DNA from: Deinococcus hopiensis KR-140
GTDB taxonomy: Bacteria; Deinococcota; Deinococci; Deinococcales; Deinococcaceae
Direction of reading: 5' to 3'
Length of the DNA: 64,000 bases
Assembly (NCBI RefSeq): GCF_900176165.1
Contig: NZ_FWWU01000002.1
Location: forward strand, 62,001-126,000
Both the position numbers and the translations under genes were made by a program. Below the pieces are notes generated by a model. It was not told where the DNA came from, made no database searches, and saw only the letters and a program-made list of their open reading frames with translations. Of the stretch, positions 1 through 8,683 are shown piece after piece. Each line of letters starts with the position of its first letter. Within the stretch, counting starts at the first letter, position 1.

Positions 1-1
1 A

Positions 2-631
2 GTCGATCTGCTCAACAGCGGCACCCTCAAAGCGCTTCAGTGGCAGGAGGGATACGTTAAGAAGTACGGTGCAGCCAACCTGACCCGTTTCATCAGCTCC
101 ATCGGCTCGACCACCACTTCCTCAGCTTCCGACCCCTTCCTGCTCGAGAAGGTTGCCATGGAAGTCAACGGGCAGTGGCACGGGAACTACCTCAAGCGTT
201 ACAAGCCCGACCTGAATTACGGCGTCGTACCTATTCCCTATCCTGCGGGCGGCACGCCGAACGCCACGTGGATCAACAGTAACGCCTGGTTGATTCCCAA
301 AGGCTCGAAAAACCCAGGGGCTGTGGTGAAATTCATCGCCTACATGAGCAGCCCTGAAGTGAGTGGCAAGCATGCCGACGCCGTGTTCAACATCTCACCA
401 GTCGTCGGTGCCAGCAAGTTCCAGAAGAATCTGAACGAACCCGTGATGCAACTCGCCAACCAGCTGTTCCGTGGGAAGACGTACACCTCGCCCGTCACGA
501 GCCAGATCCTCCAGCTTCAGACGGAGCTAAACACTGCCTTTGAAAGCGTGCAACAAGGCGCGAAGTCGCCGCGAGACGCGCTCACCGCAGGTCAGAAGAA
601 TCTGGATCAGGCCGCGTCCCAGAACCGCTGA
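2..631 (+). CDS. Sugar ABC transporter substrate-binding protein, C-terminal part
   Basis: This is the last 209 residues of a family-1 (MalE-like) extracellular solute-binding protein; its start lies before the window. The frame is open from base 2 to a TGA at 629-631. Residues such as VNGQWHGN, VVPIPYPAGG and the C-terminal helical stretch are typical of the second lobe, which closes over a bound oligosaccharide outside the membrane. Two permease genes follow after 105 bp, so this protein should deliver the sugar to them. The beta-mannosidase and alpha-galactosidase downstream suggest manno- or galactomanno-oligosaccharides as ligand, which is an inference from context. No ATPase gene is visible nearby, so a shared MsmK/UgpC-type ATPase elsewhere is likely. 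Confidence 0.9.
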   Translation, partial: VDLLNSGTLKALQWQEGYVKKYGAANLTRFISSIGSTTTSSASDPFLLEKVAMEVNGQWHGNYLKRYKPDLNYGVVPIPYPAGGTPNATWINSNAWLIPKGSKNPGAVVKFIAYMSSPEVSGKHADAVFNISPVVGASKFQKNLNEPVMQLANQLFRGKTYTSPVTSQILQLQTELNTAFESVQQGAKSPRDALTAGQKNLDQAASQNR

Positions 632-736
632 ATCGCGCGTTGCCTCACTTCTGGGTGGGGAATATTCCAAGGTGTCGCATGGGCCGGAAGCTCTTATTCC
701 GGCCCTGCCTATATCCCGAGGAGGGAACAAGCCGCT

Positions 737-1672
737 ATGTCCACTGCTTCCACCCAATACTCCAGCGACAACACGCGGATACGGCAACGACGCAAATTCT
801 GGAACCACCTCGGCCTCGGGCTGCTGTTTATCGCTCCGTGGCTGATTGGCTTTCTGGTCCTCACCCTCTACCCGTTCTTCTCGTCGCTGTACTACTCCTT
901 TACGGAGTACAACGTCTTGAGCGCACCCAAGTGGGTGGGCCTGCAGAACTACCAGCACCTGATGACCGACGCCAAGTTCGTCGCGTCGATCAAGAACACC
1001 CTCTACTACACGGTGATTGCCGTACCGCTCGGCGTGGGGCTCGCCATTGGCCTTGCCCTGATCTACAACCAGAGGATTCCAGCGCGTCCCCTCTTCCGGA
1101 CCCTAATGTACGTGCCGCTGATCGTGCCACCCGTGGCGACGGCGCTGCTGTGGCAGTGGATCTTCAACCCGCAGGTCGGCCTCCTCAACGCCATGCTCGC
1201 CAAGATTGGCGTTTCCGGACCCACCTGGCTGGGAGACCCCCACTGGTCCAAAATTGCGCTGATCATCATGGCCCAGTGGGGCGTGGGGGGAAGCGTACTG
1301 CTGTTGCTGGCAGCGCTCCAGGACGTTCCCCGCCAGCTGTACGAGGCCGCAGAGATCGACGGTGCCAATCTGTGGCAGAAGTTTTGGAACGTGACGCTGC
1401 CGATGATTTCGCCCGTGGTGTTCTTTATCAGCATCACCGGTATCATCAGCGCTTTCCAGGTGTTCACGGAGGCGTTCATCGTGTCTGGCGGCGAGGGCGG
1501 TCCAGTCAACTCCACGCTCTTCTACTCCCTGTACCTGTTTCAGCAGGCGTTCCGCTTCTTCAACATGGGTTACGCCTCCGCGATGGCCTGGCTGCTGTTC
1601 TTAGCGGTGCTGATCGTCACCCTGATCGTCTTCCGCTCCTCCGCCAAGGTGGTGTTCTATGACCGTACTTGA
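737..1672 (+). CDS. Sugar ABC transporter permease, MalF/UgpA type
   Basis: A 311-residue inner-membrane permease of the carbohydrate-uptake-1 family. The N-terminus is cytoplasmic, followed by a first membrane helix (GLLFIAPWLIGFLVL) and about five more helices. The EAA loop that docks to the ATPase is seen as EAAEIDGANLWQKFWNVTLP near residues 198-217. The ATG at 737 is chosen because GAGGAGGGA lies about 10 bases upstream. It sits between the binding-protein gene and the second permease, whose start codon overlaps its 3' end, so the three are co-transcribed. It should form a heterodimer with the next protein. Confidence 0.93.
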   Translation: MSTASTQYSSDNTRIRQRRKFWNHLGLGLLFIAPWLIGFLVLTLYPFFSSLYYSFTEYNVLSAPKWVGLQNYQHLMTDAKFVASIKNTLYYTVIAVPLGVGLAIGLALIYNQRIPARPLFRTLMYVPLIVPPVATALLWQWIFNPQVGLLNAMLAKIGVSGPTWLGDPHWSKIALIIMAQWGVGGSVLLLLAALQDVPRQLYEAAEIDGANLWQKFWNVTLPMISPVVFFISITGIISAFQVFTEAFIVSGGEGGPVNSTLFYSLYLFQQAFRFFNMGYASAMAWLLFLAVLIVTLIVFRSSAKVVFYDRT

Positions 1673-2543
1673 ATCCAGCGCTCAAGCAGGAGGAGCAAGA
1701 TCCCAGGGTTCCATCCGCCGCAACTTGGTCGTAGGTCGCATCCTCGCCTTCCTGGTGGCGCTGGCCGTGACCCTGTTCTTCGCCTTCCCGCTGTACTGGA
1801 TGTTCATTACGGCCGTCAAGGGCGACGCGGAGATCTTCCAGAGTCCGCCCACGCTCGTGCCCCACCCCCCCATCTGGAGCAACTTCGAGCGGGCACTCTC
1901 GCAGATTCCCTTCTGGTCCTACGTCAAGAACTCACTGCTCTACGCGGTGCTCTCTGCGGTCGGCGCGTCCCTATCAGCCTCCATCGTGGCGTACGGCTTT
2001 TCCAAGGTGAAGTGGCCTGGACGCGAAGTGGTCTTTTTCCTGGTGCTGATCACCATGCTTTTGCCCTACCAGGTCACGATGATTCCTACGTACCTGATTT
2101 TCCGCTCGATCGGGTGGACCGGTACCCTCCTACCGCTTATCGTCCCGGCCTTCCTCGGGAACGCCTACTTCATCTTTCTGATGCGCCAGTTTATCCGCAC
2201 CCTTCCTGACGAACTGAGTGACGCGGCAAGGATTGACGGTTGCAACGAGCTTCGGGTGTTCTGGAGCATCATCTTGCCGCTCATCAGACCGGCGCTCGCC
2301 GTGGTGTTTCTGAATCAGTTCCTGAATGCCTGGAAGGATTTCCTCGGTCCTCTGCTCTACCTCAACGACCCCTCCCAGTACACCCTCTCCCTGGGCCTGC
2401 AGCAGTTCCAGTCCGCCAATGGGCAGGAATGGGCGCTGCTCATGGCCTGCGCCACGGTCTTCACGATTCCGCTGTTCATCCTGTTCTTCTTCACACAGCG
2501 CTACTTCGTCGAAGGCGTGACTTTCACAGGAATCAAGGGCTAA
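1659..2543 (+). CDS. Sugar ABC transporter permease, MalG/UgpE type
   Basis: A 294-residue partner permease with six predicted membrane helices and an EAA loop (DAARIDGCNELRVFWSIILP, around residues 189-208). It starts at an ATG that overlaps the end of the preceding permease by 14 bp, which implies translational coupling; AAGGTGG lies just upstream. The C-terminus ends in the FVEGVTFTGIKG-type tail common to MalG-family sugar permeases. Together with the preceding permease and binding protein it forms the importer that feeds the intracellular glycosidases encoded downstream. Confidence 0.93.
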   Translation: MTVLESSAQAGGARSQGSIRRNLVVGRILAFLVALAVTLFFAFPLYWMFITAVKGDAEIFQSPPTLVPHPPIWSNFERALSQIPFWSYVKNSLLYAVLSAVGASLSASIVAYGFSKVKWPGREVVFFLVLITMLLPYQVTMIPTYLIFRSIGWTGTLLPLIVPAFLGNAYFIFLMRQFIRTLPDELSDAARIDGCNELRVFWSIILPLIRPALAVVFLNQFLNAWKDFLGPLLYLNDPSQYTLSLGLQQFQSANGQEWALLMACATVFTIPLFILFFFTQRYFVEGVTFTGIKG

Positions 2544-2604
2544 ATCCACCGCCCTTTCCTTTCCCCGGTTGCGTTCCGTAGCCGGGTCTTTTCAAGGGGA
2601 CTTC

Positions 2605-5103
2605 ATGATCAACGTTTCTCTTCACACGGGCTGGCAGCTCAAGCAGCGCACCTCTTCCGTCTCCCTTGACGAGGACTTCCGCAGCGGGGAGGGCTGGTCC
2701 AGCGCGACCGTGCCCGGCACCGTACAGCAGGACCTGCTCACCCAGGGACGCATCCCCGATCCCTACTTTGGCCTGAACGAGCGTGAAGTGCAGTGGGTGG
2801 GAGAAGCAGACTGGCTTTACCGATTGAACTTCACTGCCGGTGAGGCCTTGCGGCTTCAGGAACAGGTCGAGCTGCACTTCGGAGGTCTCGACACCCTCTG
2901 CTCAATGTGGCTGAACGGCGAGGAACTGCTCAGAAGCGAGAACATGTTCGTGCCCCGAACGGTGGACATCAAGGGCCACCTGCTGGACGGGGAGAACGCC
3001 CTGCACCTGCTGTTCGAGACGGTGCTGGACACCGGGCACGTGCTGGAAGCGCGGCACGGCCGCCGTGCCGCGTGGAACGGAGACAAGAGCCGCGTCTACA
3101 TCCGTAAAGCCCAGTATCACTACGGGTGGGACTGGGGCCCGGTGATCCTCACCGCCGGCCCCTGGCAGCCGGTGACGCTGCGCGGCTTTCAGGCCCGGAT
3201 CGAGGATGTGCACGTGCCGAGCGAAGTGACGCCGGACCTGCAGGCCGCCTACGTGCCCGTACAGGTCACGCTGGTCGGTACGGTAAACGGCTTGGAGGTG
3301 GAGGCAGAACTGTTGGGCCCAAATGGTGAAGTCCTGGGCCGGCAGACGGCGCCGGCCCACCACCGTACGGACCTGGCCTTCGAGTTGGACCGGCCGCAGC
3401 TCTGGTACCCCAACGGACAGGGCGACCATCCCCTGTACAGCGTTCGGGTCACCCTACAGCGCTCCGGGCAGACGCTGGACGGCCGAACGCAGCGCATCGG
3501 TCTGCGTCGGCTGCGGGTGGTGCAGGAGCGCGTGGAAGGCGAGCCGGGCACCAGCTTCACCTTCGAGGTGAACAACCAACCCCTCTTTATCGGTGGAGCC
3601 AACTGGATTCCCGATGACACGCTTCTGAACCGCATTGACGGGGAGCGTTACCGCGAGCGACTGACCCAGGCGAGGGACGCCAACATGAATATGATTCGCG
3701 TGTGGGGCGGCGGCATCTACGAGGCGGACGTCTTTTACGACCTGTGCGACGAACTGGGGCTGTTGGTCTGGCAGGATTTTATGTTCGCGTGCGGCATGTA
3801 CCCGGCCTACCCTGAATTCCAGGCGAATGTGCGGGAGGAGGCGGAGGTCGCCGTGCGCCGGCTGCGCAACCACCCGAGCCTCGCCCTCTGGGCGGGGAAC
3901 AACGAGGATTACGCGATCGCCGAATCGGTGGGTGCGTCAGGACCTGGAATAGATCCAAACCTCTTTGATGCGCGGGTCATCTACGAAAGCCTGCTGCCCG
4001 AGGTGTGTACGGCGCTCGATCCGCAACGCCTGTACTGGCCCGGGAGCCCCTGGGGGGGCGTGAACTCCGCAGACCCCATCGTGGGAGACCGGCACAGTTG
4101 GGAGGTCTGGCACGCGCAGATGGCGCCGTATCAGGAGTACACCCGCTTCCAGGCCCGTTTCGTCAGCGAGTTCGGAATGCAGTCCGCGCCCGCCCTCAGC
4201 ACCATTGAGGGATACGCGCCGGAGGACGAGCGCTTCCCCGAAAGTCGCACCGTGGTCCACCACAACAAAGCCGCTGGTCCGGGGGGCGAGCCAGACGGGC
4301 ACCGGCGCCTTGCGGTATACCTCTCGGACAACCTGAGAACCTACCGGGATCTGGGAGAGTTCGTGTACCACACCCAGTTCATACAGGCGGAGGCGATGCG
4401 TTACGCCTACCGCGACTTCCGCAGCCGTTTCGAGCACCCTGGCAAGTACGCCGTGTCGGGCGCGCTCGTGTGGCAACTCAACGACTGCTGGCCTGTCAGC
4501 AGTTGGGCAATGATCGACTCGCAGGGCATTGCCAAGCCCGCCCTCTACTCCATTAAGCGGGAAATGGCGCCCCTCGTCGCTGGGTTACGGCGCAACGGGA
4601 ACGCCACTGAGGTGTGGATCAGCAGCGCTGAACGTACCGCCCGTACCGTCACCCTGCACCTGTACGCCTACACCCAGGAGGGCAAGCAGGTGGCGCAGGA
4701 GTCGCGTGAGGTCCGAGTGCTGCCTGCCCGAAAAACGCCCTTGGCTCTCTGGAACGTGCCCGCCGAGGACCTGATCCTTTTCGCAGCGCTGCGCGTGGAC
4801 AGAGAGGTCGTGGCCCGTACCTCGGATTTCCCCGAGCCGTACAAGTACCGGGATTTCAGCAGTCCGGACCTCCGCGCCGAGTACCTCTCGCCGACCACGC
4901 TGCGCCTCCAGGCCAGCCGTCCAACCAAGGGCGTGTGGCTCGACGCGGACACCCGGGTGGACTGGGACGACAACTTTATCGATCTGCGCCCTGGAGAATC
5001 CCGGACCGTGACGGCCCCCAACCTGGGTGGTCGTCCCGTGCGGGTGCGTGCTCTGGACACCCAGCCTGTCACCGTCCTTCAGGGAGAGCCGGTGGGCCTT
5101 TGA
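2605..5103 (+). CDS. Beta-mannosidase, glycoside hydrolase family 2
   Basis: An 832-residue enzyme that removes beta-1,4-linked mannose from the non-reducing end of manno-oligosaccharides, probably in the cytoplasm because no signal peptide is present. A jelly-roll N-terminal domain is followed by Ig-like domains and a TIM barrel. YHYGWDWGP near residue 171 is a hallmark of beta-mannosidases rather than beta-galactosidases. The acid/base is Glu434 in GNNED and the nucleophile is Glu522 in VSEFGMQSAP. I place the start at ATG 2605, which has AAGGGG eight bases upstream, rather than the in-frame ATG at 2569. It lies 61 bp after the permease gene in the same orientation. Confidence 0.93.
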   Translation: MINVSLHTGWQLKQRTSSVSLDEDFRSGEGWSSATVPGTVQQDLLTQGRIPDPYFGLNEREVQWVGEADWLYRLNFTAGEALRLQEQVELHFGGLDTLCSMWLNGEELLRSENMFVPRTVDIKGHLLDGENALHLLFETVLDTGHVLEARHGRRAAWNGDKSRVYIRKAQYHYGWDWGPVILTAGPWQPVTLRGFQARIEDVHVPSEVTPDLQAAYVPVQVTLVGTVNGLEVEAELLGPNGEVLGRQTAPAHHRTDLAFELDRPQLWYPNGQGDHPLYSVRVTLQRSGQTLDGRTQRIGLRRLRVVQERVEGEPGTSFTFEVNNQPLFIGGANWIPDDTLLNRIDGERYRERLTQARDANMNMIRVWGGGIYEADVFYDLCDELGLLVWQDFMFACGMYPAYPEFQANVREEAEVAVRRLRNHPSLALWAGNNEDYAIAESVGASGPGIDPNLFDARVIYESLLPEVCTALDPQRLYWPGSPWGGVNSADPIVGDRHSWEVWHAQMAPYQEYTRFQARFVSEFGMQSAPALSTIEGYAPEDERFPESRTVVHHNKAAGPGGEPDGHRRLAVYLSDNLRTYRDLGEFVYHTQFIQAEAMRYAYRDFRSRFEHPGKYAVSGALVWQLNDCWPVSSWAMIDSQGIAKPALYSIKREMAPLVAGLRRNGNATEVWISSAERTARTVTLHLYAYTQEGKQVAQESREVRVLPARKTPLALWNVPAEDLILFAALRVDREVVARTSDFPEPYKYRDFSSPDLRAEYLSPTTLRLQASRPTKGVWLDADTRVDWDDNFIDLRPGESRTVTAPNLGGRPVRVRALDTQPVTVLQGEPVGL

Positions 5104-5142
5104 ACGGCCAGCGCCCGGCGCTGCAATCCAGGAGGCCTCGTG

Positions 5143-5205
5143 ATGGACCGGCAGTGCCCAATAACCGCGGAACTCTACATCCTGCTGTGGACCGGTGCCC
5201 GATGA
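5143..5205 (+). CDS. 20-codon leader ORF overlapping the manA start
   Basis: ATG 5143 lies seven bases after a strong AGGAGG and opens a 20-residue frame (MDRQCPITAELYILLWTGAR). Its TGA at 5203-5205 overlaps the manA ATG at 5202 in an ATGA arrangement. manA itself has no good ribosome site, so this small ORF could couple its translation to the upstream gene. It may instead be a chance ORF or the stump of a lost gene. The peptide resembles nothing I recognise. Confidence 0.4.
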   Translation: MDRQCPITAELYILLWTGAR

Positions 5206-6161
5206 GACCGCTGCGCTTAGAGTCACGGTTGGCGGCACGGGTCTGGGGTGGAACACGGCTGGGCACCGCCGGGGATGGCCAGCCCGCCGGGGAAGCCTGG
5301 GTGCTTCACGAGGACAACCGGGTGCAAGGTGGGTCATTTGGAAGCCATCCCTTGCGCGAACTGGCCCAGGAGTTGCCCCAGGACCTGCTGGGCACCCATA
5401 CCCGGGGCGTCCGCTTTCCCCTGCTGATCAAATTGCTCGGTTGCGCCGACTGGCTCAGCGTCCAAGTCCACCCGAACGACGCGCAGGCGCAACGGTTGGT
5501 CGGACCGGGTGAACTGGGCAAGACCGAGGCGTGGTACATCCTGAAAGCCCAGCCAGGCGCGCAGCCCATCGCGGGCGTGCGGGAGGGCACCTCTCCAGAG
5601 CGGCTGCGAGGGGCCGTTCTGTCGGGCCAGGTGATGGACCATGCCGCTTACCAGGCTGTGGGGCCGGGTGACACGGTGTTCATGCCTGCGGGAAGGCTGC
5701 CTGCGTTGGGTCCAGGACTGTTTTTGCACGAGGTGCAGCAGACGCCGGATACCACCTACCGCGTCTATGACAGGGACCGCCCCGCCAGTGCGGGGCGCAC
5801 CCTGCACCCCGCTAAGCGTCCCGAGGTCACGACCACGCAGCCCGCTGCCCTTGCCCTCCCACTCGCGCCTGGAGTGCGCCGCGAACGCCTACGCTGCGAC
5901 CACTTCGTGCTCGACGAGGTCAGGGAAGACACCCGGCTTGCCTCAACACCCACGGCGAAAGCTTTCATGCCCTCGCGGTGTCGCACGGACCGGGACAGCT
6001 CCATACAACTGAAGAAACGCTGGATCTGAAGGAACTGGACACGGTGCTGCTGCCTGCGGGTACCGCCGTCTACCACCTCGAAGGTGAGTCTCTCGGAGCC
6101 CTCGTGGCACGACTTCCTTGGTTCGTGGTACCGCGCTTGGCTGGAGATCCAACCCCTAAAA
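5202..6161 (+). pseudogene. manA: Mannose-6-phosphate isomerase (class I), frameshifted and missing a metal ligand
   Basis: The intact family member interconverts mannose-6-phosphate and fructose-6-phosphate and would link mannosidase products to glycolysis. Zinc ligands are seen in SVQVHPND (Gln, His) and GKTEAWYIL (Glu). The expected GTLHALGPG segment reads GRLPALGPG (about 5692-5718), so the fourth ligand His is replaced by Pro. The frame then shifts by -1 near 5940: frame 3 stops matching after REDTRLA and the family sequence continues in frame 2 as LNTHGESFHALAVSHGPG up to WFVVPRLAGD. No natural stop follows in that frame before it runs into the next gene; a TAA in the third frame sits near 6159, which I use as the end. 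Both lesions point to an inactive copy. Confidence 0.75.
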
Positions 6162-6377
6162 GCACGCTCCACCAGGGCCGGACCGGGGGGACCGAGCGTC
6201 TCAAGGTCGGGCCGGGATCAAGAGTGGTGGTCCGTTGCGTCTGGCATTGCGCACGGAGAACACAGCGAGTTTCGGTGCCTCAAGCCGCGTGCCGGTCCCA
6301 GAACCACCCCCTCCATCCATCGGGTGGTCCCCACTCAGCGGGCGACCACCAGGTCTCTCGCTCCCAAAAGAGGTGTT

Positions 6378-7364
6378 ATGCAGTTCGACTTTCCACGGAC
6401 CGAATTGGAACGTTACCGCCCAGATGAGGCTCCTCCCGCCGATTTCAATTCTTTCTGGGCGTCCACCTTAACTGAAGCCCGGGACTTCGACTTGAACCCC
6501 CGTTTCAATCCTGTTCGCACGCCGCTCCGCCAGATTGAGGTGCAAGACGTCACGTACACGGGGTTCGGCGGCGCACCAATCAAAGGCTGGCTGCTGCTGC
6601 CCAGCGGAACGGAGGGGCCACTGCCCTGCGTCGTGGAATACACCGGGTATGGGGGAGGACGCGGATATCCCACAGACTGGCTGCTCTGGGCCTCGCTGGG
6701 CTACGCGCACTTCGTGATGGATACGCGCGGTCAGGGCACAACCTGGCGCCAGGGAGACACACCTGACCCTCAAGCGGGCGGTGAGCCGCATTTCCCTGGA
6801 TTCATGACGCAGGGGATCTTGGGCAGGAACGCGTACTACTACCGCCGTGTCTACACCGACGCAGTCCGGGCGATCGAGGCGGCCAGAGCGCATCCTCGTG
6901 TGGACTCCAGCCGCATCGCCGTGACGGGAGGGAGCCAGGGAGGGGGGATCGCGCTTGCTGCCGCCGGGCTGGTGCCGGACGTTGAGCTGTGCATGGCGGA
7001 CGTGCCGTTCTTGTGCCACTTCAGCCGCGCCGTGACGCTGACGGACGACGCGCCGTTCAGCGAGATTGCCCGTTACCTCCGCACCCACCGGGCCCGGGTG
7101 GAGGAGGCGATGACCACCTTGCAGTACTTCGACGGCATTCACTTCGCCGCACGCGCGCAGGCGCGGGCACTCTTCTCGGTGGGGCTGATGGACACCGTGT
7201 GCCCGCCAAGCACAGTCTATGCCGCCTACAACCACTATGGAGGGCCCAGAGAGATCCGGGTCTACCCCTTCAATGGCCACGAGGGTGGGGAGAACCAGCA
7301 TACCTTGGAGAAGATGAATTTCCTGACCACCCACCTGCCACTCCAGCCTGAGCAGCCGGCATGA
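6378..7364 (+). CDS. Acetyl-xylan esterase / cephalosporin-C deacetylase, family CE7
   Basis: A 328-residue alpha/beta hydrolase that removes acetyl groups from short acetylated oligosaccharides in the cytoplasm. The nucleophile is Ser186 in TGGSQGGG. The acid is Asp272 in LMDTVCPP and the base is His301 in NGHEGG; these are close to the triad positions of the Bacillus CAH enzyme (181/269/298, from memory). DTRGQG and the N-terminal PxDFxxFW motif (APPADFNSFW) are also family marks. ATG 6378 has AAGAGGTG just upstream. In this operon it would deacetylate imported acetylated manno-oligosaccharides before the mannosidase acts. Confidence 0.92.
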   Translation: MQFDFPRTELERYRPDEAPPADFNSFWASTLTEARDFDLNPRFNPVRTPLRQIEVQDVTYTGFGGAPIKGWLLLPSGTEGPLPCVVEYTGYGGGRGYPTDWLLWASLGYAHFVMDTRGQGTTWRQGDTPDPQAGGEPHFPGFMTQGILGRNAYYYRRVYTDAVRAIEAARAHPRVDSSRIAVTGGSQGGGIALAAAGLVPDVELCMADVPFLCHFSRAVTLTDDAPFSEIARYLRTHRARVEEAMTTLQYFDGIHFAARAQARALFSVGLMDTVCPPSTVYAAYNHYGGPREIRVYPFNGHEGGENQHTLEKMNFLTTHLPLQPEQPA

Positions 7365-7391
7365 TTGCGCCGCTCGTCTACGCCCGTTCTT

Positions 7392-8291
7392 ATGTTTGAT
7401 TCCGCAGCGCACGCCGTGACCCTGGATGTCGGGGGCAGTCATGTGACGGCTGCGCTGGTGCATCTGGCAACGCGGCGGATTCAGCGGCAGGCCCGGCTTG
7501 AGGTCAGTCACGCCGCGCCGCAGGACGCCCTTCTCAGCGCCTGGACAGCAGCGGCCCTGGAAGTTTGGAAGGACGTTTCCGGTCGCCCCTCGCACCTGGG
7601 ATTGGCCGTACCCGGTCCTTTCGAGCACCATGCCGGCGTCTCGCGGATGACCCACAAGTTCCCAGCCCTGCTCGGTGTGCCGCTCCGACCCCTGCTGGCA
7701 CATCACGTCCGGGAAACGCCCCTTTCCGGCGTGCCGATCTACTTTGGCAACGATGCCGACCTGTTCGCGCTTGGCGAGTGGTGGGCCGGAGCTGGTCGGG
7801 GCAGCTTGCGGATGATCGGCCTCACCCTGGGGACAGGCCTGGGATCGGGTTTCATTGCAGGTGGCCGAATCATCACGGCCGGTGATGAAGTTCCCCCTGG
7901 TGGCGAACTGTGGAACAGGCCTTTCCGTGGAGCAATCGCCGAGACTTTCGCCTGTGGAGCGGCCCTCACCCGCGCCTGGGTGGCCCTCGGGCATGGGCCG
8001 CTCACTGCCCACGATCTGGCCCACCGTGCCCTGGACGGTGACGCCTCTGCCCACTCCGTCTTCCACGCCTTTGGCTGTGATCTGGCGGACATTCTTCAGC
8101 CCTGGGTGGAACGTTTCGGAGCGGAGCGGGTGGTGCTGGGTGGAAACGTCAGCCGGGCTTTTGACCTCTTCGCCCCCGCGCTGCGCTCTGGCCTACCGAG
8201 CAGCGAAGTCCGGACCAGTGAGCACTTTGAACTTGCCGCCCCGTTCGGTGCGGCGGCCCTGGCAGGCGAAGAGCCGCAAGGAGTTCCATAA
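7392..8291 (+). CDS. ROK-family sugar kinase
   Basis: About 299 residues with the ROK fold: an N-terminal phosphate-binding segment (VTLDVGGSHVTAALV), a catalytic Asp in GNDADLFALGEWW, and LGTGLGSGFI in the nucleotide-binding core. The Cys-rich zinc motif (CxCGxxGCxE) of many ROK kinases and repressors is absent; the region reads GGELWNRPFRGAIAETFACG. No DNA-binding domain is present, so it is a kinase, not a repressor. The likely substrate is glucose, mannose or fructose, but the sequence cannot decide. ATG 7392 is chosen over TTG 7365, which directly abuts the esterase stop; neither has a clear ribosome site. Confidence 0.8.
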   Translation: MFDSAAHAVTLDVGGSHVTAALVHLATRRIQRQARLEVSHAAPQDALLSAWTAAALEVWKDVSGRPSHLGLAVPGPFEHHAGVSRMTHKFPALLGVPLRPLLAHHVRETPLSGVPIYFGNDADLFALGEWWAGAGRGSLRMIGLTLGTGLGSGFIAGGRIITAGDEVPPGGELWNRPFRGAIAETFACGAALTRAWVALGHGPLTAHDLAHRALDGDASAHSVFHAFGCDLADILQPWVERFGAERVVLGGNVSRAFDLFAPALRSGLPSSEVRTSEHFELAAPFGAAALAGEEPQGVP

Positions 8292-8676
8292 CGCCGTGGA
8301 GACGCAGACGCCTGCCGTGATCACCGGCAACGTTCCGAACGAGGGCCTCATCACCAACCTGCCGCACGGCTGCTGCGTGGAGGTACCATGCCTCGTCGAC
8401 GGAAACGGCGTACAGCCCACCCATGTGGGTGGGCTGCCACCCCAACTCGCCGCGCTGAACCGCACCAACACCGGCGTTCAGAAACTCGCCGTGGCGGGCG
8501 CGCTGCAGGAGAGCCTTGAGCACGTCTACCGCGCGGTCTCCCTCGATCCCCTGGCTTCAGCGTTGCTCACCCTGGATGAGATCCGAGCAATGACGGATGA
8601 ACTCCTCATTGCCGAGGCCCGCTGGCTTCCCGAATTCTGCTTCCCGCAAGCCGCCCCCACCCTTGATTCCCACTGA
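8278..8676 (+). pseudogene. C-terminal stump of a GH4 alpha-galactosidase
   Basis: About 130 codons clearly match the C-terminal end of NAD-dependent GH4 glycosidases (MelA type): GNVPNEGLI, GCCVEVPCLVDGNGVQPT, LPPQLAALNR and HVYRAVSLDPLASALLTLDE. The roughly 300 N-terminal residues with the nucleotide-binding fold and the metal-binding Cys/His are missing. The preserved part starts inside the 3' end of the ROK gene in another frame, which suggests a deletion junction there. A GTG at 8296 could start a short peptide, but no activity is expected. An intact GH36 alpha-galactosidase follows 7 bp later and may have made the GH4 gene redundant. Confidence 0.8.
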
Positions 8677-8683
8677 GGTTGCC

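Noticed and set aside
6468..8066. 532-codon minus-strand ORF opposite the esterase and kinase genes
   Set aside because: No recognisable motifs and wholly antisense to two well-supported enzymes.
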